From positions 62,001 through 126,000 of the forward strand of contig CAUQXI010000001.1 of NCBI GenBank assembly GCA_963522145.1: a stretch of 64,000 bases of DNA, in the 5' to 3' direction. Positions 43,208-51,616 of this stretch are shown piece by piece. Position 1 is the first letter of the stretch, and each line of letters begins with the position of its first letter. Under the pieces are notes generated by a model. The model searched no databases and had not been told where the DNA came from. It was given only the letters and a program-made list of their open reading frames with translations. Origin of the DNA: Mesorhizobium_B sp963522145 (GTDB lineage Bacteria > Pseudomonadota > Alphaproteobacteria > Rhizobiales > Rhizobiaceae). The translations under genes were made by a program, and so were the position numbers.

Positions 43208-44452
43208 ATGTCCCATGCTGATGCCACCGCGGCGACCTTGTCCGCGCCCGCCATGTCTTCGGGGAACAGCGATGTGCTGCGGCTTGCCACCGCGCAGGCG
43301 CTAGCCGGGGCCAACTCGGCGGTCGTCTATGCGACGGGTGCGATCGTGGGCAATATGCTCGCACCCACACCGGCGCTCGCCACGCTTCCGATCTCGATCT
43401 TCGTGGTGGGCATGGCCGCCTGCACCCTGCCGTCCGGCGCGATCGCCCGCCGTCACGGCCGCCGCGCGGCGTTCCTGACCGGCACGGGCTGCGGCGTGCT
43501 GACCGGCCTGCTGGCGTCCCTGGCAGTAGTGCTAGGGTCGTTCTGGCTGTTCTGTGTGGCAACCTTCTTCGGCGGCGCCTATGCCGCCGTGGTGCTCTCG
43601 TTCCGCTTTGCCGCGGCCGACTGCGTGCCGGCACCCCGGCGGCCGCGGGCGCTGTCTGCCGTCATGGCGGGCGGCGTGTTCGCAGGCGTCATCGGTCCCC
43701 AGCTCGTCACCCACACGATGGACCTTTGGCAGCCGCATATGTTTGCGGCGACCTACCTCGGGCAGGCGGCGGTTGCGGTCGTGTCCGCCCTGGTGCTCCT
43801 CGGCGTGCGCGTGCCGATGCCGTCCGCGGCCGAGATGGCTGGGGGCCGCCCGCTCGGCGAGATCGTGCGGCAGCCCCGCTTCATCACCGCCGTGATCTGC
43901 GGGGTGGTCTCCTACACGCTGATGAACTTCATCATGACGGCGGCGCCGCTCGCAATGCGCCTGTGCGGGCTGTCGCAGGAGTCATCGAATCTCGGCCTGC
44001 AGTGGCACATCATCGCCATGTATGCGCCGAGCTTCGTCACCGGGCGGCTGATCACGCGTTTCGGTGCTCCGAAGATCGTTGCCATTGGGCTTGCGCTCAC
44101 GGCGGCCTCCGCCGCGATCGGGCTCACCGGCATTGACGTCGCCCACTTCTGGCTGACCCTGATCCTGCTTGGTGTGGGTTGGAACTTCGGTTTCGTGGGC
44201 GCCTCGGCCCTGGTGCTCGAGTGCCACCGCCCCGAGGAGCGAACGCGAGTGCAGTCGCTCAACGACTTCATGGTCTTCGGCACCATGGTGGTGGGCTCGT
44301 TCTCGTCGGGCGGCCTGCTCACCGCCTACGGCTGGGACGCCGTGCTGTGGGTGTCGTTCCTGCCGCTGCTGGTGGCGGTCGCAGCCCTTGTCTTTACGGC
44401 GGCATCACGTCCGACCCGCATCATCCCGGCCACAGACAGGGCGGCGATATGA
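43208..44452 (+). CDS. MFS transporter
   Basis: This 414-residue protein has about twelve membrane helices. The loop 2-3 motif is present in altered form (IARRHGRRAAFLTGTGCGVLTG), and a central loop carries AEMAGGRPLGEIVRQPRF. It resembles riboflavin/drug-type MFS exporters, but the substrate is not evident. The TPR gene ends just upstream and the chimeric FAD/SDR gene overlaps its stop by 4 bases (ATGA). Confidence 0.85.
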   Translation: MSHADATAATLSAPAMSSGNSDVLRLATAQALAGANSAVVYATGAIVGNMLAPTPALATLPISIFVVGMAACTLPSGAIARRHGRRAAFLTGTGCGVLTGLLASLAVVLGSFWLFCVATFFGGAYAAVVLSFRFAAADCVPAPRRPRALSAVMAGGVFAGVIGPQLVTHTMDLWQPHMFAATYLGQAAVAVVSALVLLGVRVPMPSAAEMAGGRPLGEIVRQPRFITAVICGVVSYTLMNFIMTAAPLAMRLCGLSQESSNLGLQWHIIAMYAPSFVTGRLITRFGAPKIVAIGLALTAASAAIGLTGIDVAHFWLTLILLGVGWNFGFVGASALVLECHRPEERTRVQSLNDFMVFGTMVVGSFSSGGLLTAYGWDAVLWVSFLPLLVAVAALVFTAASRPTRIIPATDRAAI

Positions 44453-45135
44453 CGCCCGCGGTCGCGATTGTCGGGGCAGGGCTCGCTGGGCTCATCGCCG
44501 CTTACCGTCTCCATCAAGCCGCGCGCGCCGAGATCGGCGGTGACACTCTGGCAATCAAGGCGGATGTCCGTTCGGTCGCCGAGCTCAAGGCTATGGCCCA
44601 GCAGCTCGGCAACACCTTCGGGCATCTGGACATTCTGTTTGCCAACGCCGGCGTGGCATTTGGCACGCCGGTCGCCACAACCGACGAGGAGACTTTCGAT
44701 CGTCTGATGGATGTGAACGTGAAGGGCGTGTTCTTCACGGTGCAATCAGTGCTGCCTCTTATGGGTCAAGGCGGCTCGATCATCCTCAACACGTCCTGGC
44801 TTGGCCATGTCGGCACGCCAGCCCGCGCGGCACTCTTGGCGTCGAAGGCCGCGGTGCGCTCGTTCACGCGCGTGCTGGCGGCCGAGCTGATTGGCCAAGG
44901 TATCCGCGTCAACGCGGTCAGCCCTGGCCCGATCGAGACGCCGATCCATCGGCGGGCCGGTCAGACCGAGGCGGACTTCCGCGCTTATGCCGCAAACGTG
45001 GGCATGCGGGTGCCCATCGGCCGCATGGGGCTGCCCGAGGAGGTCGCTTCAGCCGTCGCATTCCTGGCGACCAGCCAGTCCACCTACACGATCGGCAGCC
45101 AGATCGCGGTGGACGGCGGTTTTGCGGAAATCTGA
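44449..45135 (+). CDS. Chimeric gene: FAD-oxidoreductase N-terminus fused to SDR lacking its cofactor motif
   Basis: The first 25 or so residues (MTPAVAIVGAGLAGLIAAYRLHQA) are the FAD-binding start of an amine-oxidase-type flavoprotein, translationally coupled to the MFS gene. From about residue 27 the frame becomes an SDR (IKADVRSVAELKAMAQQLGNTFGHLDILFANAG...NTSWLGHVGTPARAALLASKAA...GSQIAVDGGFAEI). The SDR glycine-rich TGxxxGIG strand is missing, and the usual catalytic Tyr position reads as Leu (RAALLASKAA), so a working enzyme is unlikely. It looks like a deletion fusion of two genes. Confidence 0.7.
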   Translation: MTPAVAIVGAGLAGLIAAYRLHQAARAEIGGDTLAIKADVRSVAELKAMAQQLGNTFGHLDILFANAGVAFGTPVATTDEETFDRLMDVNVKGVFFTVQSVLPLMGQGGSIILNTSWLGHVGTPARAALLASKAAVRSFTRVLAAELIGQGIRVNAVSPGPIETPIHRRAGQTEADFRAYAANVGMRVPIGRMGLPEEVASAVAFLATSQSTYTIGSQIAVDGGFAEI

Positions 45136-45138
45136 ACC

Positions 45139-45261
45139 ATACGCATCAACAGTGACTTCACCCAACCGGTGATCGTCCATGCCGACTGGCTCGACTAAGT
45201 TGCAAGACCCATTCAGGGCGCCGACCGGCGCCTGCTGTTCGGGATCGGCGATGAGGCACCG
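45139..45261 (+). pseudogene. ChrR-like cupin protein remnant
   Basis: From an ATA where an ATG would be expected, the frame reads RINSDFTQPVIVHADWLD, stop, VARPIQGADRRLLFGIGDEA. This matches the conserved N-terminus of ChrR-type cupin proteins (roughly RINADF...VVHA...W.ASP..GV.RR.LDRIGDE). The start codon is lost, an in-frame TAA is present and the remainder is missing. Confidence 0.55.
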
Positions 45262-45370
45262 AAGCGCCTTAGCCGGAGGCCGAAGATGGCAGAGGCGGTT
45301 GCCTGAGGTACGAGCATGGCAATTGTCATGGCTGACGGCTGACGCGTTCGACTGAGGTGAGTTCTCTGCC

Positions 45371-45835
45371 TCACCCTCTTGGCCCGAGGTACTCGTCGGC
45401 GGGCCGCCACTTGTTGCTCGACGGCTTCCGGATCGTCACACGGCCGCGGCTGACCGGCGAAAGCCCAAGCTCGGCCGCATAGCGCAGCATGATTTCCTGC
45501 GCCTTGTTGGCGATGCCGAGCCACGGGCTGGGCTGGATGTAGCCGGACGGCAGCTTGATCAGCATCGGCGTCGCCGCGATCTTCTTCTCCGCTTCCACCC
45601 AGCGGCCATAGGCCTGGCAGTACGCGGCAAGCACTGCGCGGTCGTGCTGGCCCAGCACGCCCTTTGCATGCAGGTCGGCAGCCAGCCGCCTCCACTCCGT
45701 CTTGGCGGTCGGGCTCAGGTGCGCAGGGCAGGTGGGCGGCTTGGGTGCGGCATGACTGGGGCCGCCCTGGCCCGTGCCGCTGCTGCCCCCGCCGACAAGA
45801 TAGAGGTTGGTTGGCTTCGGCTTGCGTCCACGCAT
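45371..45835 (-). CDS. Phage terminase small subunit, P27 family
   Basis: This 154-residue protein begins MRGRKPKPTNLYLVGG, the P27-family start. It continues PTCPAHLSPTAKTEWRRLAADLHAKGVLGQHDRAVLAAYCQAYGRWVEAEKKI and ends with the PSSNKWRPADEYLGPRG tail. It recognises phage DNA for packaging. No large terminase or structural gene follows, so the packaging module is truncated or the element is a satellite. It lies 4 bases downstream of the ParB-methyltransferase gene on the same strand. Confidence 0.85.
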   Translation of the reverse strand: MRGRKPKPTNLYLVGGGSSGTGQGGPSHAAPKPPTCPAHLSPTAKTEWRRLAADLHAKGVLGQHDRAVLAAYCQAYGRWVEAEKKIAATPMLIKLPSGYIQPSPWLGIANKAQEIMLRYAAELGLSPVSRGRVTIRKPSSNKWRPADEYLGPRG

Positions 45836-45839
45836 TGTG

Positions 45840-47117
45840 CTACTCTGCTGCCTGGGCAGGTTGCGTTGCAGAGACCATGCCAACCCCCCGCTCCGCCGTC
45901 ACCGACGCAAAGCTGAGGCCGCTGCCATGAAGCGTGGCCTCTTCGCCGGTGAATGCCTGCCAGCGCTGGACGGCAACATCCACATAAGCAGGACTGAGTT
46001 CGATGGCATGGCAGTGCCTGCCGCTCATCTCTGCTGCGATGAGGGTGGTGCCCGAGCCGCTGAATGGCTCGTAGACGGCCTGTCCTGCCGAGCTGTTGTT
46101 CTCAATGGGTCTGAGCATGCAGGCGACAGGCTTCTGCGTGGCGTGGCCCGTCTCGTTCTTGGCAGGCTTGGAAATTTGCCACACCGTGGTCTGCTTCCTG
46201 TCGCCTGCCCAGTGTCCTCTTGCCTTCTCGCGCACCGCATACCAGCAGGGCTCATGCTGCCAGTGGTAGTCGCCCCGGGACAGCACCAGCTGCCCCTTGT
46301 CCCAGATGATCTGGGAGCGCAGCGTGAAGCCTGAAGCGACGAGGCTGTCGGCCACCGTGCCGGCATGCAGCCCGCCATGCCAGACGTAGGCCACGTCGCC
46401 TGGGAACAGCGCCCAAGCTTCCCGCCAGTCGGCACGGTGGTCGTTGAGCACAGTGCCCAAAGCCGTGCCACCACCGGAGGCGCCCGCTCGCTCGCGCCAT
46501 GCCGGATCGTAGCTGACCCCATAGGGCGGGTCGGTGACCATCAGGTGGGGCACCACACCGGCCAGCACACGCGCCACCGTGTCCGCATCCGTGCTGTCGC
46601 CGCAGACGAGACGGTGCTTGCCGAGCAGCCACAGATCCCCTGCACGGGTGACGGGCTCTGCCGGCGGGGGAGGAACCTCGTCGGGATCGGTGAGCCCAAC
46701 ATTGCCGAGGCTCGTCAGGCTTGCGATCTCGTCCTCGCCAAAGCCGGTGAGAGCGAGGTCGAAGCCGAGTGCGCTGAGGTCGGCAAGCTCCAGCCCGAGC
46801 AGCTCCGCGTCCCAGCCAGCGTTCAGTGCCAGCTTGTTGTCGGCGATGACGTAGGCACGCCTCTGTGCTTCCGAGAGATGGCCGAGCTCGATGACCGGGA
46901 CACGGTCCAACCCCAGCTTCCGGGCAGCCATGACACGGCCGTGCCCCGCGATGATGCCGCTCTCCCCATCCACCAGCACAGGGTTGGTGAAGCCGAACCC
47001 CCTGATGCTGGCTGCGATCTGCGCGACCTGCGCATCCGAGTGCGTGCGGCTGTTGCGTGCATAGGGGATCAGCTCCGACAGCGGGCGATAGGTGACGGAA
47101 AGGGCTACGTGTTCCAT
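45840..47117 (-). CDS. DNA methyltransferase with N-terminal ParB/Srx domain
   Basis: This 425-residue fusion has residues 1-95 as a ParB-like nuclease domain (YRPLSELIPYARNSRTHSDAQVAQIAASIRGFGFTNPVLVDGESGIIAGHGRVMAARKLG). The rest is a class beta N4/N6 amino-methyltransferase, with DPPYGVSY ahead of a target-recognition stretch and the SAM-binding EPFSGSGTTLIAAE later. Such proteins are frequent in phages, where they modify phage DNA against host restriction. ATG 47117 is preferred to a TTG at 47126. Confidence 0.88.
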   Translation of the reverse strand: MEHVALSVTYRPLSELIPYARNSRTHSDAQVAQIAASIRGFGFTNPVLVDGESGIIAGHGRVMAARKLGLDRVPVIELGHLSEAQRRAYVIADNKLALNAGWDAELLGLELADLSALGFDLALTGFGEDEIASLTSLGNVGLTDPDEVPPPPAEPVTRAGDLWLLGKHRLVCGDSTDADTVARVLAGVVPHLMVTDPPYGVSYDPAWRERAGASGGGTALGTVLNDHRADWREAWALFPGDVAYVWHGGLHAGTVADSLVASGFTLRSQIIWDKGQLVLSRGDYHWQHEPCWYAVREKARGHWAGDRKQTTVWQISKPAKNETGHATQKPVACMLRPIENNSSAGQAVYEPFSGSGTTLIAAEMSGRHCHAIELSPAYVDVAVQRWQAFTGEEATLHGSGLSFASVTAERGVGMVSATQPAQAAE

Positions 47118-47126
47118 GCCCGGCAA

Positions 47127-47825
47127 GATAGCATGGCAGCTAAGTCGTTGTTAGGATGACAGTTCTACGCTTGTGCGCGCTGCTTTGCGCAAGTGCACCT
47201 ACGATGCCGTGGTTGGAGCGGGCAGCGCAAGGATGGTCCATGCCGGCTGCATCATGTCCCAATGTACACGAGACTCGCCCCCGACTTTATCGACCAGGAT
47301 GGCCTGTTCACGCACCCCCGAGAGGCCGCTCGAATGGCTGACATCCGCGGCCTGGCGGGCTGTGCGTGGCAAACGATACCCCCTCCCCAATTTCGCCTCT
47401 GCGAATATGGAGGGGGGGCACGGGTCTCAGATGCCGAGGTCCCGGATTTTGCGACCCCCCCGCCGTCTTGGTTGGCCAGGCAACCGGCGACCCAGTCTCT
47501 GATGTGACGGATCACGGATGATGACGCGCATTATGAAAGCACGCGCGTGAGGGGTTAACAGAAAAACCCGTCATCACCTGTCATGCGTCATCGCATGCCG
47601 CGATCGGATGCGGGCAAGCCGTTCCCCTGCCAGCCAGGCAATTCGCCCCTCAAGCGGCTGCCAGGCAGACAACTGCTGCTCGCTGCCGTAGGGCGGAGCC
47701 GCTCAAGCGTGGCTCGCTTGTCATCACTTGTCACTTGCGCGCGTAAGACAAGGAACATGTTTGGGCGTGTTTTCTATTGTCTGACGATTCCGCTCAGCGC
47801 GCGCAAGTGACAGGTGGTGACAAGC
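47127..47825. other. Non-coding region with iteron-like repeats and long inverted repeat
   Basis: No convincing gene lies in these 699 bases. The 14-mer GTCATCAC(C/T)TGTCA occurs at 47570-47583 and 47720-47733 and, inverted with one mismatch, at 47808-47821. The last two belong to an imperfect 28-bp inverted repeat (47716-47743 and 47798-47825, two mismatches) around 54 bases that include an AT-rich stretch. A C-rich/G-rich 8-bp dyad lies at 47379-47386 and 47409-47416. The right arm abuts the stop codon of the primase-like gene, so this may be an origin or control region of the element. Confidence 0.55.
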
Positions 47826-50333
47826 TCAGCCAGCCGCGTCTTCCAGGGATGCGATAAAGGTTCGCGCACGCTCGCGACGGGTGCGCTCGTGATCCCGGCG
47901 TTGCGCGAACAGTTCGTGGATGCGCGGGTTCACCTTCCATCGCGGCGCCGTGCCGTTGCGCGGCATTGGCGTTGCATCGAGCCAGCCGAAGTATTCCAAC
48001 CGCTCGAGCTGCTTTTGCGCTTCCTCCCGCGTCAGGCTCTTCATGGCCCGGTCGCCCCGATCCATGTTGCGGAACGTGATCTCCTGGAGCTCGGGGTGCG
48101 TCAGCAGGTAACCGCCGATCGCCGTGAGGGCATCGTGGTTCTCCGAGAGCCCCAGCACGCCGGCGTAGAACGCCAAGGCGTGAGGCAGCAGGAAGCGATG
48201 GAGGAATGTTGCAGCACGCCGCGCAACATCGGCCGAGATCGTCGGCTCCACCGTGCCTTTGCCTCTGGTCTCGATGCAGTGGAACACGACACACAGCCGG
48301 GCAAACAGCCCATCATATTTGCCGATGTGCGAGGCCAGCTTCTTGTTGATCGTTTCCACGGCCATGAGATCGATGTGGCGCTGCTCCAGGTCGCGCCTGA
48401 TCTCATGCGCCTCCGGATCGAAGCGCAGGGCGCGCGCAGTTGTGGGGGAGAGGTCGCCAAAGCCTGATGCAGGAGGCTTCAGCCGATGAAGATCCTCCAC
48501 CAACCCACCGTAAAGGGACACGACACCGGCGGCCGGCTCATCCCGGCCGACGGTCGCTGGTCGCAGCACGACGGGAAAAAGCCGCTGCAGCAACCCGTCG
48601 TCCACTGCTTCACTTGCGACCTTGCGGATCGTCTCCGGCTGAATGCCACCGAGCATGCAGACGGACAGATTCTCGATGAAGCCCGAGCCGCGGCCGATCC
48701 GGCTTACGGCATAGGAGCCGCCGTTGAACGATTGGAGCCAGAAGCTCCGGTCCTTCATCGCACCGCGGTGACCGGAGTACTTGTCCATGCTGCCAAACCA
48801 GCCGGCAAGCTCGTCCTGGAAGCAGAGGACGCCGTCGGGGCTGTCGCGCAGCACCTCCTGTGCGGCTTCGATCGTGGTGTCTTCCAGGCGCAGACGGACC
48901 TGTTTTGGCGCCTGAGTCGCCCGTTGCTCATCCTTGCTCAGCTTGTCGAACTCGGCGCGCGCGCTTGCCCAGGCACGGAAGAGTTCCGCGTCCAGCCGAA
49001 ACAGCGGCCTGACAGCTTGCGAGATCACCGGGCTCTTCTTTGTGCTAGGATCCCCCACAAGTGCGACCCAGATGCGTGCGGCTTCTGTCCAGTGAGGATC
49101 GTGCTGCTTCACCTGCACCTTGATGCGGTCAGGAATGGCAGCTGCGCAGACCGCAAGCGCCGCGGTGGCAAGGCCCGCCGGGTCGGCACCCATGAGGCCG
49201 CCCTGAACAACAGCGTAGTCTTCGATCTCGCGAGGCAGAAGGTCAGGTGGAAGCCCAGGCGGGTCGAACCTGGCCCAAAGATCAACGGGGTCAGAGGATC
49301 GAGTCTGTGGTTGGCTTGCTTTTGCGCCCGAGGCATTGCCGGCGTTGATGGCCGACGCGTCGAATCCATCCCACGGCACATCCGTAGCACGGTTCCAAGC
49401 GTCTGCCGTCCAGTGGTTCAGTTCGTCCCGTGCACGGTTGGCGACGTATTTGTCGAAGCCGGCCCCCTGCGGGAACTGCCGCCAAAGCGCCGCAGCTTCG
49501 GCTGCTGAGAAGCCGTCACCCTTCAGCCAGCCCGTCACCTTGAAGAAGTGTTGGCTGCGCTCCCCCGCGGCAACGGCTCGGGACAGGTCTGCACGCCGCT
49601 TCGGGGACAAGCGCTCCAGCCCTTCGGCAATCGACCGTGCCGTGCCGTCATCCCCGGCTTCAGCGCTGGGCTGCTCCTGATGTCTTTGGTATCGCGCATA
49701 GGCCGCGGCGATCTCGGCAGCGGAGAACACGGTGCCGGGCGCCTCGAGGATGAAGGTCGGGTGAACTGCGGTTCGGCCTCGCTCACGCTTTGATCGGCCT
49801 GGAATGTTCGGTGTACCGGCCACACGGTAGGGCTGATCCGGCTTGCCCGTTGCGGTGTCACCACCGGCATCGGAAGCGCGCATCGTCGAGCCGAGCATAG
49901 CGGCTTCGCTGTGGGATATGGCCCGGTCGAGGAAGTGCCAGAGGTGCCGGTTGCCCGGTGAACTCTCCACAGCAAGGGAGGGGGTCAACAGGCTTGCACC
50001 GGCTTTGCCCGTGTCGCTGTCATCGTCGATGACAAGCGCAAAGACGCCGATCGTGTCGGCAGCCGTGCCGCGCTGGCTGCGAGCAAGGCCCGGCCGGACG
50101 GTTCGGCCTTCGACATAGACATTGTGGCCGCCTCGCGCTTCAGCCAGTGCGGCCGCCACCATGCTGTCGATGTCACCAATGTGGAATCGGTAGGCGACGG
50201 GCTTGCTGTCGGGAAAGATCTTCACGAGCGACAAGAGCCCAGGCGATGACGAGCCCTCGAAAGCCGCCTCAGCCGCTTCATGCAGATGCGAAAGAAACGC
50301 GCGGATGGATGGCTCATCGGGCTCAAGCGTCAT
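47826..50333 (-). CDS. DUF3987 primase/helicase-like protein
   Basis: This 835-residue protein has an N-terminal RepB-like primase region (AYRFHIGDIDSMVAAALAEARGGHNVYVEGR; FALVIDDDSDTGKAG; SSPGNRHLWHFLD) and a central DUF3987 ATPase region (WVALVGDPSTKKSPVISQA as a degenerate P-loop; GVLCFQDELAGWFGSMDKY; CMLGGIQPETIR). The C-terminus is winged-helix-like. Such proteins drive replication of prophages and satellites. ATG 50333 has GGAG 7 bases upstream; ATG 50357 is an alternative. The AlpA-like HTH gene lies just upstream. Confidence 0.85.
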   Translation of the reverse strand: MTLEPDEPSIRAFLSHLHEAAEAAFEGSSSPGLLSLVKIFPDSKPVAYRFHIGDIDSMVAAALAEARGGHNVYVEGRTVRPGLARSQRGTAADTIGVFALVIDDDSDTGKAGASLLTPSLAVESSPGNRHLWHFLDRAISHSEAAMLGSTMRASDAGGDTATGKPDQPYRVAGTPNIPGRSKRERGRTAVHPTFILEAPGTVFSAAEIAAAYARYQRHQEQPSAEAGDDGTARSIAEGLERLSPKRRADLSRAVAAGERSQHFFKVTGWLKGDGFSAAEAAALWRQFPQGAGFDKYVANRARDELNHWTADAWNRATDVPWDGFDASAINAGNASGAKASQPQTRSSDPVDLWARFDPPGLPPDLLPREIEDYAVVQGGLMGADPAGLATAALAVCAAAIPDRIKVQVKQHDPHWTEAARIWVALVGDPSTKKSPVISQAVRPLFRLDAELFRAWASARAEFDKLSKDEQRATQAPKQVRLRLEDTTIEAAQEVLRDSPDGVLCFQDELAGWFGSMDKYSGHRGAMKDRSFWLQSFNGGSYAVSRIGRGSGFIENLSVCMLGGIQPETIRKVASEAVDDGLLQRLFPVVLRPATVGRDEPAAGVVSLYGGLVEDLHRLKPPASGFGDLSPTTARALRFDPEAHEIRRDLEQRHIDLMAVETINKKLASHIGKYDGLFARLCVVFHCIETRGKGTVEPTISADVARRAATFLHRFLLPHALAFYAGVLGLSENHDALTAIGGYLLTHPELQEITFRNMDRGDRAMKSLTREEAQKQLERLEYFGWLDATPMPRNGTAPRWKVNPRIHELFAQRRDHERTRRERARTFIASLEDAAG

Positions 50334-50369
50334 GGTCTGACTCCGCTGACCTGCCATGTCGGCCGAGCG

Positions 50370-50573
50370 TCACGCGGCGCTCGACTTCCGTGCGCTGGGC
50401 GAGCGCAGCTGCTCGGCCTCAAAGGCTTCGACGTCGCTCCGACGATACATGACCAGCCAGCCGAGCTTCAGGAACTTCGGTCCCTGCCCCGTGCGCCGCC
50501 ACCGTTCGAGGGTGCGATGCGACACCTTCCAGCGGCGAGCGAGGTCTTTCTGGTTGAAGAGAACTTCCGACAC
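50370..50573 (-). CDS. AlpA/excisionase-like HTH protein
   Basis: This 67-residue MerR-like winged helix (VLFNQKDLARRWKVSHRTLERWRRTGQGPKFLKLGWLVMYRRSDVEAFE) is of the type used as excisionases or AlpA-like activators in mobile elements. The start is GTG 50573 with GGGAG 8 bases upstream; the frame is open much further but the upstream part is not protein-like. It is encoded directly before the primase-like gene and may regulate it or direct excision with the serine recombinase. Confidence 0.8.
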   Translation of the reverse strand: MSEVLFNQKDLARRWKVSHRTLERWRRTGQGPKFLKLGWLVMYRRSDVEAFEAEQLRSPSARKSSAA

Positions 50574-50884
50574 GGCGCCACTCCCGAGCGATGAAACACC
50601 CGCAAAGGAAAAACACAGCGCAGGCTGCTTGTCGGTGGGAGGGACGTGGGTGGAAAGGTGGGACCGGGGTGGGAAGTATGGGAGGCAGGGTGGGAAGCAG
50701 GGTGGAAGCGTCGCCTCACGTGTCGGATCCAGCGAAACAGGGCGAAAGGCAGTGTGCTCGTGTCGTGGGAGAACCGCTCCCATGTGGGAGGATGAAAAAT
50801 CGCCGGTTATCCACAGGTTCGTGACCGGCTCCTGGTGTGCGACACGCACACGCCGATCAATGCCCGTGGACGCTCTGCTGAGGG
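50574..50884. promoter_or_regulatory. Control region with DnaA box, hairpin and G-rich repeats
   Basis: This is a 311-base gap. It holds a consensus DnaA box TTATCCACA at 50807-50815, a hairpin (TGGGAG 50766-50771 with CTCCCA 50777-50782, extendable by two pairs) and a run of GGTGGGA/GGGTGGG units at about 50633-50714 on the plus strand that could form a G-quadruplex. It lies upstream of the HTH and primase-like genes, so it is a candidate replication origin or promoter of the element. Confidence 0.55.
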
Positions 50885-51616
50885 CTAGCGCACGAGCCGG
50901 AGCCAGGGCCGGCGAAACGCTCGCTTTATCGCACCTTGCCGTGGCAGGTCAGGCAGGTTGAGCCGCCAGTTGCCGGCATTGTCGCTGCACAGGATGGTGC
51001 GCCAGCCTTCCAATGGGCCGAACAGGTCCACGACCCTGCTGCTTTCGCTTCCTGCCTGCTGCAGCAACACCTCGCCTTGCATCCATGGCCTGTCGGCCAG
51101 CCACGCCTGATGCAGCAGGCGAACGACAGCAGCCCGTTTGGGGCTCAAGGTGAACTGCCGGCCGCCCAGTGCGATGGTCTTGTAGTCGAGGCTATGGGTG
51201 AAGGGGGCCTCGTCGCCAACGTCCTGCACCAGCTCGTGCTCGCTTTCGAACCGGCTCCGCTCTTGCGCTGTGATCACCAGATCTGAACGGGTCACCTCCA
51301 GCGGGCTGCCATGCAGATCGTACCAGCAGTCCGCGTCGCTTCCCTTGACCCGCCCGAGCCTTATGCTGCCGTGGCCGTGCAGCCGCCAGATATCTTCGGC
51401 AAATAGCCGCTGTATGCCCCAGAGCTCCTCCCTGGTGGAGAGCACCGTCTTCCCTTGTCCTTCCATATGCATGCACAGCTCTGCAGAGGTGCCGAACAGC
51501 GGAACGGCGATCTCGATCTGCCCTTCCGTGCCAAATTCCAGCAGCAGCTCCGCCGTGGTGCCCCAGGCTTGGGCAACCTCGTCGAGGGGAAAATGCTTGC
51601 GGGCTGGCAGCGGCAT
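50885..51616 (-). CDS. Hypothetical protein coupled to the ImmA/IrrE gene
   Basis: This is a 243-residue protein whose ATG overlaps the stop codon of the protease gene (TGATG). It contains IEIAVPLFGTSAELCMHMEGQGK and EELWGIQRLFAEDIWRLHGHGSIRLGRVKG, and a C-terminal LDYKTIALGGRQFTLSPKRAAVVRLLHQAWLADRPWMQGEVLL that looks like a winged-helix/HTH segment. I do not recognise the family. Coupling suggests it is the target or partner of the protease, as ImmR-type repressors are in other elements. Confidence 0.7.
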   Translation of the reverse strand: MPLPARKHFPLDEVAQAWGTTAELLLEFGTEGQIEIAVPLFGTSAELCMHMEGQGKTVLSTREELWGIQRLFAEDIWRLHGHGSIRLGRVKGSDADCWYDLHGSPLEVTRSDLVITAQERSRFESEHELVQDVGDEAPFTHSLDYKTIALGGRQFTLSPKRAAVVRLLHQAWLADRPWMQGEVLLQQAGSESSRVVDLFGPLEGWRTILCSDNAGNWRLNLPDLPRQGAIKRAFRRPWLRLVR

